From: Chionis minor
Lineage: Eukaryota; Chordata; Aves; Charadriiformes; Chionididae
Assembly (NCBI GenBank): GCA_013398295.1
Contig: VZSF01000663.1
Span: 1 to 64,000, forward strand
Direction: 5' to 3'
DNA: 64,000 nucleotides
Shown piece after piece: positions 12,201-24,200 of this stretch. Below the pieces are notes generated by a model. It ran no database searches, had not been told where the DNA came from, and saw only the letters and a program-made list of their open reading frames with translations. Both the position numbers and the translations under genes were made by a program. Each line of letters begins with the position of its first letter. Positions within the stretch are counted from its first letter, which is position 1.

Positions 12201-15200
12201 ATTCCTGCCCTGCTCTGCCTTTAGACACAAAAGGTCTGTGCAAGCTTGTTGACTTCAGCTTTTAAACACTAAAAACCTGTAGCTTTTTAAAAAATGTAGT
12301 TCTGTTGTAGCCCACTTCAACACACTTTCATAGATTATTTTTTCTCTTGGTGGGTAGGGACGGAGACCTAAAAATTGGGCTCCTTTCTCAGTATGGCTCA
12401 GGAAGATGATGTGCCTTAGAGTATAATGCAGAGAAATGTCTGCTGCTGTGGGGACTGGAAAACTTGTAAACTTCCAAGAGAGTCAAAGCAGGTGAAGTGT
12501 AGGAAAGGGGCCTGGTTCTCAGGAGGTTACAGATTTCTGAGACACCAGCTGCTCTGGAAAGGTCCCAGCTTTGATCCCAGATCGCCAGTTGCTGTTGCAA
12601 TTCTTGGTATCTCCTGTCGTGCTGTCAGCCTCGTGCTGCTGTTCTTGCTGAGCTGCAGCACACCACACCGACCCAACTGCATTTGCTCTGACCTCGTGGC
12701 ATTTCTGAGTCAAGTCCTACCTGGAGCATACTGTGAAAGAGCTCATACAGGCTACGCTGTACTGGGACTGAGGAGATGCTGTCTCTGGCTCCACTGGGCA
12801 TCCAGATCCCTTTAGGGTCTGTTTAACAACCTGTAAAATGGAAATAATTATTCTAACCCCCTTTGAGAAGGGCACTAAAATATCCTGATTGTAGGAGGAA
12901 GGAATTGTTGTGTATCACTGTGGCGTCTGCTAACCTGGCAAAGGAACTGTTTGTCCTCACCCTCCATGTTTCTATGCATTTCGTTGCTAGAAGGGAGGGA
13001 AAATACCCCAAAAACTTGTTGCACTAGGCCCTTGGAAAGCTGCTGAACCACAAAATGTTTAAGTGGTAATTTTAATGAATCTTCCAGCTTAGCCCTTCTG
13101 CAGAGCAGAGGCTGTTAACTGTCTGCACTTTGCCTGTAATGTGTCTTATCCAGGTTGGCTGTGAACAAATCCTTGCCCACACAGACCCAATTCAAGGCCT
13201 GGCTGCTCTCGTTGGTGAGTATCAGTTTGCTCTTTTAATCAGCACACTGTTTTCTAGAAGCATCTGTAAGTAGAGGTGTTGCATTGCTGTGCGGGTTGTG
13301 TGTTGTGGGAGCTGGTGTGACTCCAGTCTCCCCCAAGACATTTTGCCCCATATTGGCCTTGTCTGTCAAGATGTCCATGGTGGTCATGGGTTCATTCTCT
13401 CACGTTTCCAACTTATCCTCAGGTTTTTCAGGCATTCCATTCCCTTAGCCTGTTGACTGTCTCCGAGATGTGAACTTTTAAGGTACTTCATTCTTTTCTC
13501 GAAGTTTGCCCATACTCTGGCTCAAGCAGTCACAGGTTCAAAGCGTGTTCTCTGAAGGAAGTCTTCTGGTCAGCCTGGTGAGGTTGTCATTGCAGTGCCC
13601 TGTGGTCTTAATCCAGTAGCAAAACAGTCTTAAATCATAGAGTGATAGAATCATAGAATGCTTTAGGTTGGAAGGGACCTTAAAAATCATCTCATTCCAA
13701 CCCCCCTGCCCTGGGCAGGGACACCTCCTACTAGACCAGGTTGCTCCAAGCCCCGTCCAACCTGACCTTGAACCTCCAGGGATGGGGCAGCCACAGCTGC
13801 TCTGGGCAACCCCAGCCAGGGGCTCACCAGCCTCACAGTAAAGAATTTCTTCCCGAGATCTATTCTCAGTCTCCCCTCTTCCGGGGTAAAACCATCACCC
13901 CTCATCCTCTCACTACACACCCTTGTAAGAAGTCCCTCTCCAGATTTCTCTCAGGCCCCTTCAGATACTGGACGGGGCTCTAAGGTCTCCCTGGAGCCTT
14001 CTCTCCTCCAGGCTGAACAACCCCAACTCTCCCAGCCTGTCCCCATAGCAGAGGGGCGCCAGCCCTCTGATCATCTTTGTGGCCTCCTCTGGCCCCACTC
14101 CAACAGGTCCGTGTCCTTCTTGTGCTGATGACTCCAGAGCTGGATGCAGTATTCCAGGTGGGGTCTCACAAGAGCAGAGTAGAGGGGCAGAATGCCCTCC
14201 CTCGCCCTGCTGGCTGCGCAGCTTTCGATGCAGCCCAGGGTGCGAGTGGCCTTCTGGGCTGTGAGCGCAAATTGCCGGCTCATGTTGAGCTTCTCATCTA
14301 CCAAGCCCCCCAAGTCCCTCTCCTCAGGGCTGCTCTCCAGCCATTCTCCTCCCAGCCTGGATTTGTGCATGGGATTGTCCCGACCCACGTGCAGGACTTT
14401 GCACTTAGCGATCATGTGTATTTATCTCTGTGAGTACTTAATTTGTCAGCCAGCAGTGTTGTAGGGAAATTATTAGAGATAGAATTCAAAGCGCTTTTGA
14501 AGACTTCCTCATAAAATCTCTTAAGTTGCTCATTGAAAATAAGTTCTACATTGGTCATTATTGAGAAAAACAGGTTCTGAATGATAAAAAATTGATTTAA
14601 GGAATTGTTATGGGTTTAATGCAGCTTAGTAGGATTGGAAACTAATTATTTTTTTGCAAATTACGCATGTCACCATGATAGAACCAAGTAAAAAATGTAC
14701 CAGTTCCAGATTGCTGCTAAAGATGTTTGTCTGGCAACTAGAAGAGTTGTTAAAATGCTGATATCTTGGCAAACACTCTCAGATCTGCTTGACGTATTCG
14801 CACCCTACTTCTTCTCAGAGGCAGAGTGGGACTCTTGTTTCTTTGGGACGAACAAACTGGGGGTCGATTTCTTCCTCCTGCCCGCGGGGGAGCCCTTTGT
14901 GCCTCTCCCTGTCTCACCAGCCGCATTCACTGGGGACAGTTTAATCATGCAAGAGGCGTGATCCACCAGAGCTTTCGGCAGGGGACTGGCTTTCTTCAGT
15001 ACCTGCCCCTCGGTGTCGTACAGGAAAACACTGTCGTCTTTCTGCCTGTGCTGCAGCGACCCACCTCCTGTGAGGTAGAGTGTGGTGTTGTGGGCTGCGA
15101 TGCTGAACTGGCAGCAGTTGAACGGGGACAGCATTAGCGTTGTCCACTGGTTGCTCACAGGACAATAACACTCTGTCTCGTTGACGTGAATCCATTCCTC

Positions 15201-18200
15201 CACCTGCAAAGAACCAGACCAACACTCATCCATCATATCGTGCCTCGAGCGGGCATCACTGTCACGGCAGGCTCGCCAGGTCAATGATAAAGCAAGCCAG
15301 TGTTTCAACAGGTGTTTAAATACCGTGGTGCTCAAGGTGCCCCATTTTCTATCCACATTTAGGAATTGGGGCCTCAAAAGAAACTGAATAAAATAGGAGA
15401 ATGGCATGGCTTTAAAGGAGATTTCTCCTTCTTGCAAAATCAGAGTGCGCTGAGCAAGGTGCCACAGGCATCTCCGGGAAGTGGCATAGCCCACGTCCTG
15501 GCTGCTCTCTTGATGTTTAACACATTACGAAGGAAAGCATCTAAAGAGAACTGTACCGCACTGAATTGTGGACAAAAACTGAGTTTGTGTCGTCTGGGCA
15601 AATTTGATGTCAGCCTGGATGTGCAGTTTCTCTCTTTAGATGTTTATCCCTTCCTCAGTGAGCAATGAAGTACTCTGAGATGCCTGCATTCCTTCGGAAG
15701 AAACCATATCTGTCATGGTAAAATAGGCCAGGCTCTGAGTCTTCACACTTTCAAATGGGAATTGCTGAGTGATCTTTGAAAACTCAGTTCTCTTGGCTTC
15801 AGGGAATGGGATTCTGCTAGATCGAGTCTTTCAGTCCCTGTCAGGTCTCTTCCCAGCCTGCCCCCTCCAGAGGGCTGGGCGGTGCTTTCCTCCTCTTTCA
15901 GAGATGGGAAATCCAGGTTTGAAGAGACTCCATTTGCATGCCAGGACTTGATCCCATCTTTCCTAAAATCTAGGCTAGTGTTCTCACTGTAGTCCATTAT
16001 TTTTCCTGTCTGCCGGTGTTTCGCCCCCTCTCAGCGTGAACAAGGTAAATCAGACGGTCAGTGTGGTTGGGGCAGGTATGTGACTTAGTTTTACACCTCC
16101 TGTGACAGCAGACTGCGCCTCCACCATGTTTTCTCTATTTAAAAAAAAAAGTTTAAACAGCCTAAACAGCCTTTGTACTCTAGCAAATAGAGCGTGACAG
16201 CAGGACAGCTTCTAACACGCACTGTGCCAGTCTGCTGAGAGACCAAAAATAACGAAGTTACTGGTCAACCTGTTTAATAACCTGAATAAAACAGTCAGGG
16301 CCTAGGAATAGAGACCCCATTTTGCATCGTATTTGGGATTATAAGAGCAAATGAACTTACTCCTTTTAGTGTCCTTCCTCCGATGCAGAAGATCCTGTCC
16401 CTGACTGTAGCCATCCCGTGATCACAGCGGGTAAAGGCCATGGCGCTGTTGCCAATCCATCGTCGGAGGCGAGGGAGGTAGCTGTAAGTGTCTCGTAAGG
16501 TTTTACCCCCGGAAAAGCCCCCTAGAAGGAAAGTAGAAGTCTTGAAAATCTATCCATCATCCTCTCTGTCATCCAGCAAATCTTCTGCAAACCTTAGCAG
16601 AGCTGATTTTTTTTTTTCTTTAAAATACCTCAGAAGCTCAGGTTTAAAATTTCACACTGTTCTGCACAGCTGATGCAGCGTGACATTTAAAACCTGGGCT
16701 TCTTAGATATTTTAACGAGAAAAACAAACAAACAAACCACTTCCAGCTCTTTCTGCGAATAGTTTTTCCACAAAAGATTTTGGAATAAAGCTCGGGGTAT
16801 TTCAAGTGTAACCAGGAACAGCTTTAATTAGGGTATCTGCTTCCAGCACGTGCAATCACAAACTGGCGGTGTGAAAGAAAAGTGCTCAAAGCTCTGAACT
16901 CTGGATCTTTGGCAGAAGGTCACAGCCAACCTGCCAGTGCTGTGGTCAACTTTTTCTGCTTCTTAGGCCCTCCCTTGGGTATTTCAGGGGTGCGTTATAA
17001 AAAGCTCCTGGCAAAAGGAAGGTGCTGCTATGGGACAGGTGAACACCTCTAGCTGCCTGCCCGTTGAACCCCAGCCAGCAGGGAGTCTCCGCAAAAAAAA
17101 AAGGGAGATGGTATTTCAGGTTGGCCATAAGTCCCAGCTCCCCGCCTCACCCGGGTGGGGACCCTTGGTCTGCCCAGAGCTTGTGTTTTTAAAGCTTGTA
17201 CGGAAATAACACTCTTAATTTTTCAGTTTGCTTGGGCAGGGCTGTAGGCTGGCCACATCCTGATTGCAGTTACCCCACTAGTTTAGGAGGAAACAAATTA
17301 TATAGGTGGGTATATATATACTCCTTTTATATATATAAGGTGTATATATATATACTATACCCCTTATACTCAAGGGCTATAGCGTTACCCAGCCTAGATC
17401 GCTATGGTCAGTTTGAAGCTCAGTGAAGCAGTTTTGTCCTTGTTCCCCAGTAGGAATCAAAACCAGCAGAGGTTAAATGAGCTGCCTGTGGCACCGTGGG
17501 CCAGCTGAGCCGAAGCAGGGACTTGACCCTGAGCCCCAGCCATTCCCCTGGCTGAGCCACTGGCCATCTGGACTGTGCCAGCAGGGGACAGCCCTGCTGC
17601 CAGCGAGGGACACGTCTGGGCAGGACAACCCGTGTGGTGCCCTTGAGGCCCCAGGTGTCCAGTCCAGCACAGAGAAGCGCCCTTCATTGGAGTTGTGCGA
17701 CTGAAGTTAATCTGGACTAATCAGCACAGTGATCCCAAGCCGGCCAGAGCTGGTTTCCGAACCAGGGAGCCTCCAGCCGTGGCAGATTGGCCCAGGACTT
17801 TTAAGTGCGGAGGCAATAACGCAAACAACGCAGTTATTTTCTTGGGACAAACCAAAGGTTTATCTTCCAAGTCCAAATTAATAGCTGCAAAGGCTAAAGA
17901 TCCTACAACAATTTCCTGCAGTGTTTAAACGCATGCTGCTTTACTTTTAAACATCCTGCGCCATCTAGCAGTGATCCCTGTAAAGACTGAGGATCCCAGG
18001 GGCTGTGTGGGGGGTTAGTCCCACACCTTCCATTCAGATCAATACTAGGGTTAATACCCAGCACTATGGCAGCCTGCTCCTGGTTTACCTTTTCAGACAG
18101 CAAAGCTTTGGGATTTAGCCAGGATTGTAAGGTCAAAGGCAAGCAGGGCTGTGGATTGCAAGCAGCTGATGTCACCTTTAAGGTCTTAGAAAGAAAATAA

Positions 18201-21200
18201 CTCCTGCCATTCCGGAGGACGGCCAGGCTGTGCTAGGGCAGCAAGAAAGGGACCCCGGAGCTGTGGGTGTTCCTGGTGTGGACACGGGCTTAGACTGTGA
18301 CATTAAGATGCCAGCAAAAATTAATGACACTATATGAAAATATGCTGCTTTCTACTGTCTCTGTCACCTGAAATATAGAGGATTCCCTTGTGGGTTGTGC
18401 CTGCATGATCAGCGATGGGTGTGGGGAAGGGAGCTGCGAACTCCCACTTGTTGTCAGCAGGCTGGTACAATTCCGTGGTGCAGGTGAGGGTTCCCAGCAG
18501 CGTCCCACCACCCACAGCGAAGATGCGATCGGCCAGCACATCTGCGTGGAAGCGTGTCCGTCTCTCCAGCATGCTGGCCACCTGGAGCCAGGAAGCGTTG
18601 CGGGGATCAAATCGGAAAACCTAGGATCACAGCAGATGGGGGGTGGTTAGCAGAAGGCAGGTGGCTGGCTTGCATCTCCTGCAGCTTCAAGAACTGAAGA
18701 ACTTTGAGGGAGGTTTTATATTCAGACCTGGACTGTTCAGCAAACTATTCAGTTTCCAGTGCCACCCAGCTGATGGAGCAGTACCTCCCCAGTGGAGCTG
18801 GAGGCTCATTTAAGCCTTTCTGCAGGTCTGTGGGGCTCTGGGAAGAGGTTGTGCTCTCAGCAAGCAGGAGGTGAAACACCTTGGTGTAACGAAATACCTT
18901 TGTTGCAGACACCAGCTAGCACGTGTCAGCTGAAAACTGTTTCAGTGAGATTTAAACAAGCGCATTTCATGTCTCTGCTACTGCTGTAGTGTAAAGAGAG
19001 CAGCGGAACTTTGCCTGCTGCTCTCGCCCAGAAGGTGGCAGGAGTGGCTTCCCCTCCCTGTGTCCCTGGTGGCATCACCACAGGGGCACAGCACCTCCGC
19101 TAAGGCTGGGCTTCCACCCACATCTTGTTCAGCTTGTTTTGTCAGGCCTGGTTAGAAAGCCCAGATCAGTATCTGGAAACCACACGCCGTTGAGTGCCGG
19201 GCTTGGGCTGTAGCGCAGCAGCCAGTGCCAGAGCTGTACTGCTCCATTGCTGCCTCCTGCCTCCAAGGCAGCGGAAGAGAGTTGGTATTTGCAGTGGCAC
19301 GGTTGAACTAAGCACCATGCTGAAATAAGCCCCCTGGGACAATGGGAAAGAAAATAACATGCTGGTTTTTCCAGCAAGCTCACTGAAGCCATCTAGGTTA
19401 AACATAAAATCCTGCGCAAGTCTTTTTACTCTCCAGGCAGAAGGGGAAGGTCCTGGGAGCTGATGCAGATTTGCCTTTTGAGGGCAAAACCGAGGAAGGA
19501 GCCATTCTTAAGTGAAGTGAAGCTTTAACCATGCCTCCCTAGCACAGACCCCCTGGCAGCAACAACAGGGACGGGGATAGCATTCATGGGGTTGCTTGAT
19601 TGACTGATGTGGACCTGGCTGAACCTGCCAGGTCAGCAAGATGAGACCAGGGCAGGACGTGATTGCTCCCCAGAGGGTTTGGAAGCTGTATTCCCAAGGG
19701 CTTTCGGTGCTGCACAGTGCTAAGAAATATGTAGAGGTGGGAAATCTGTGGTGGGCAAGAGCAATGACTTGCTCACTCCCACCCTCACTCAGCCATTTTC
19801 CCAAGGCTAAAGGTTTCTTGTGTCTTACCTCATTTGATGGCTGCTTTCCTGTGGGATCAAACTTGCACTGTCCCCCGATGACGAAGAGGAAGTCATTGAT
19901 GATGGCGACACAGTGGTTGTACAGGGGCACACAGAGGTCCCCGACCTTATGCCAGGTGCCGCAGCTCTGGTCTGCAGCCCACATCTCTCTGCAGATGTGG
20001 TTGTGGGTGGTTCTGCCACCAGTGACGAGCAGCGCAGTGGAACTGGAGCGGAGGCTCGTGCTCTGGATCTGCAGGACTGGCTGGGCATAGAGCTGGGAGT
20101 GGTAGTTCAGAGCCTCCTGCAGGTATCTGTGGCAACTTGAATCCAGCCTCGTAAGAGGCATTTCTTGGACATACCTCTGTAGATCCCGCAGAGGAATGAG
20201 AGGGAATCTTACCCGCCGTAAAAGATCCGTTGCATCTTTCAGCCGCGTGTGGTCGTGCTGCAGCCAGCTCACAGTGGCCCTCAGCAGCTCCAGTTCACTG
20301 CATCCCTCCACGTCAGTGCTGTCAAGGATTTCACAAAGGGTTCCTCGGTCCAGGTCTTTCAAGCACTGAGGATCAGTCAGGATCTGTTTGCAACGCTGTC
20401 CCACGTAGCACATAGCTTTCTGTCTCAACTGCGCCAGCCCCAGTTTTTTAGCAATGTTCAGAACATCCATGCAGCTCTCACAGTTCAAGCAGCCCTCCAG
20501 AAAGCGCAAGCACAGCTTCATTACCTCCCGAACAAGGAGGGTTTCTGCAGCTTTAAAGGTCTCCTCGATACTCTGCAATGAGAGGTCTAGTTTGTTGGAG
20601 TAAATGAAGTTGAGAACGTTCCTCAGCCCGGCAGCACTAACAGCTTTCAGCTGGACGTTACCATCCAGGCTCCCCACTCTTGCCAAGTTTCCAACAAAGA
20701 GAATCTTGCAGTAATTACTTGCTGATGCTAAAATGATCTTGTGAGCTGGAAAGTAGACCCCTTCTGCCTCCAGCGTCACGTCGCAGAGTGCGCTCTGCGA
20801 GCGAAGGCTGCTGAGCCTTTCCAGGAGTTTCCCCAGGTAGGTGTCTGACACAAGGCTGGCCATGCCGGTCTGCGAGCTGAGCAGCATCGCTCTGAACGGC
20901 GCGCACAGCCCTGGAGCAGCCCCGGGACTCTTTGCTGCCACACGTTCAGTGCATCTCCTGGGCGGTTTTCCACATCTGAGCCAGGGGTTTCATGCTTCAG
21001 GGGAGCTGAGCTGTGCTGCCCGCACCACAGAGCCACCCCAAAGCCCGGAGCTGCAGCAGATTCCCTCCTCTGCGGCCGCTGGGGCCATTCGCCAGCGGAG
21101 CTGGTGGCGCTGGTTATCACACAAACCCCACGGTGTTTGTGGATTTGGCCTGTGGGCTGTGACACTGGCAGCAGGGACCAGCCACTGGCGGAGCCGCATT

Positions 21201-24200
21201 CCTCCTCCTCCTCCTCACTATCTGGGAACTGCCCATCCTCACAAAAAAAAGCAGCTCGTTCTTGGGCAGCTCCCCGGCTACGTTCAGCTGTGCCGGCTGG
21301 TCAGGTGCTCTTTCATGTGGGCAAGCCTGCACACGCCATCCTTCCCTTCTCCAACAACAGTCAAACAAAGTCCGGTCTGTGACCTGCCAGCTTGGCCCTC
21401 TGACTAAATTCGATAAATTCAGACAACAGCTACTTTCAGGGAGAGGGTGGGAAAGTCTTGGCAGTTGTGTCCTGTGGCAGTTTGAAGCATTCAGCTAACG
21501 TCCTGTGCACAGCCCGTTCCCGGGGGCACTGGGGTTGGGGTTAGGGCTCTCCCAAGGCTGGTGAGACGGTTGCTTGGCTTCTGGCGTGAGCAGAGAGCAC
21601 CCTGGAGCCTCTTCCTCCCCCTCGATACAGCAGAAGCAAAGGATATCGTACAGCCAGGCTTGAGACCACGTGAAAGCCTTGGCACAAAGTTGGGATTGTG
21701 GCCCAACACTCATGCAGGCCCTGCTGGCTCTGCCCCAGCCTTGCACCCGTGCCGGCTGGGACAGCCGCCCCCTGCTCGCTCTTGGCTGCGAGGCGGTGGG
21801 GGAGAGAGCAGAGAGGTGCTGACGGGTTGGCTTTGTGCTGTGTTTCCACCTGGCAGGGGTGCTTTACAACTCCTCCGGCTCAGCACGGTGTTACGACATC
21901 TACCAGCTGTACCAGTCTTGTGCCGACCCCACGGGCTGCGGCACTGGGCCAGACGCTGAGGCCTGGGACTATCAGGTGAGGTGCTGGTGATGCCAGCAGG
22001 TTCCAGTGGCTGTCCCGCTTCTCTCTCCAGCCCATGACGGCTCTTGTACCTCTCTCAGGTTTGCACCGAGATCAACTTAACTTTCAACAGCAACAACGTG
22101 ACGGACATGTTCCCGGAGATGCCCTTCACAGAGGCCATGCGAGAGCAGTATTGTTGGAGCAAGTGGCGCGTGAAGCCACGACCACACTGGCTGCAGACAA
22201 ATTTTTGGGGAGGAGGTGAGTTGGGGTGGCTGCTCATTCCTTTGCGTTGCCCCTTCATTGTCTGCCTGTCCCTGCTCCGGCCAGCTGAGCTCCATGGGGA
22301 CAGGCACAGGGCAGGCCTGGCAGAAAATCACAGGCTCTCTGTGCCTCCTTGAGACAAGTAGAAATCCTAAAAGTTGCCAAGAATTTGGTTTATTTTCCCG
22401 TGTTTTCTGTACTTGGCCATGTTTGCTGCAGTAGCCAAACACATTCGGATAGAGGCCTCTTAAATGTCGTCTCTCTGAATTTCAGACCTGAAAAGTGCAA
22501 GCAACATCATTTTTTCCAATGGAGACTTGGACCCTTGGGCTGGAGGTGGGGTAAGCACGTGCACTCCTGCCCCCGAAGCGCAGAGAACGGCCTTTCCAGG
22601 TGATACCTCACCCCTCTGCACCCTTTCCGAGTGGCACCCGCCATTCAGCTCTAGCCCGTTTGAGTTTCTGCAGGTGACTGGTTTATGCTGAACCCTCCAG
22701 GAGCCTGAGGACATTAACGATGGACACACTGAATAAAGTCCATCAGCCAGGAGCAGTGCAGACAGAGCAGGAGCCTCCTCACCCAACAGCCGGGGTCTGA
22801 ACCACAGCCCGTTGTGTCTGTGTGTCGAGATTTGCCGAGGGCTCCTTGCTGTCTCCAGTCTCAGCACGCTCTGTGAGACCAAGCAGTTGCTCTAAGCAGC
22901 AACTCAGGCCGTATTTTGGCTTAGGTTCAACAAAACTTCAGAATAGTGGCAGAGCTCCTTTAAAATTTAAAAACAAAAATGACCCAGTACTGGATTTTGA
23001 GTTAGTTTAGCTACTGATTGTAAATGTTCCTCGTTTTAGGCTGGCTTGGCAATCCCAGCCGTGAGAACAGGCTGCTTGGGTTGCACAGGCCCAAAGGAGC
23101 CTCTTACTTCAAATCACCTGTACTGGAATAGGCTGGCAGTTTCCATCCTGGGGGAAGCCCTCCCATCACTGGAGGTAGATTAGGCTCATTAGGACCGTTA
23201 GCCATGCACACAGTATCAGCCATACCTTCCTGCCATACATATCAGCCATCTCTTCCTGCCCAGCTCACCTTCCAGTTTTCAGAACTCATGTCCATTTCTG
23301 CCCGGTAACTTGGTGAGACTTTGTCTCTGCTCCTTCTCCTTCCAGATAAACAGCAGCCTCAGTCCTTCACTGATTGCATTGACCATTAAGGGAGGCGCTC
23401 ATCACCTCGATCTCCGGTAAGTACCGAACTCTCCTTTGGCTGACGGGATCCCACTGCTCCGGGTGTTTGATCTCAGGCAGCCGCAGTCCAAAGAAACAGC
23501 AGATACTTTACTCAGAGGGGACGCGATAGCAGACTGTTGCAGCGTAACTGTGGAAGAGCAATCTTCTCTAGGAAGAAACAGGACAAGAGGAAATGGCCTC
23601 CAGTTGTGCCAGGGCAGGTTTAGGTTGGATATGAGGAAAAACTTCTTTCCCGAAAGGGTTCTCAAGCATTGGCACAGGCTGCCCAGGGAGGTGGTGGAAT
23701 CGCCGTCCCTGGAGGTATTTAAAAGCTGGGCAGACGTGGTGCTGAGGGACATGGGTTAGGGGTGGTTTTGGCAGAGGTTTATGGTTGGACTCGATGATCT
23801 TGAAGGTCTCTTCCAACCCAGGTGAGTCTGTGATTCTATGATTCTCCCCCGTACGGGACTCTCACAGCCTTCAGAGAAGCTGGGCTGGGCAGAACTCAGC
23901 ACTAAGCTCATGTGCTTCCATTAGAACACGTTCTTGCACAGGGCCTGGCTCAGGTGTGTGACAGCCAGTCACGGGACATAGCCCCGCATCTCTCGGCATT
24001 AGCCAGCAGCCTTCAGGCCTGGAGCAGAGAAGGCAGCACCCACCCCTGCACAGAGCTAGGGCTCTCAAGCCGGCCTCCCACCCTCCTGGGGGGTGTGACA
24101 CCGTGACTTGTTTTCCAGGCCATAAATGTGAAGGACAAACCATAATCTCTGTCCTTCAGTTCCCTGGCTTGGCTGTCCCTGCGCTAGAGACAAAGGGCTG

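Noticed and set aside
20888..20941. N-terminal extension of the kelch frame to 20941
   Set aside because: The codon at 20941 is GTG, not ATG; the first in-frame ATG is 20887, and a stronger one is at 20863.
23070..23200. Possible old CR1 3' piece in a DPP7 intron
   Set aside because: Only scattered words (aacaggctgc, catcactggaggtagattag) resemble CR1; too weak to annotate.
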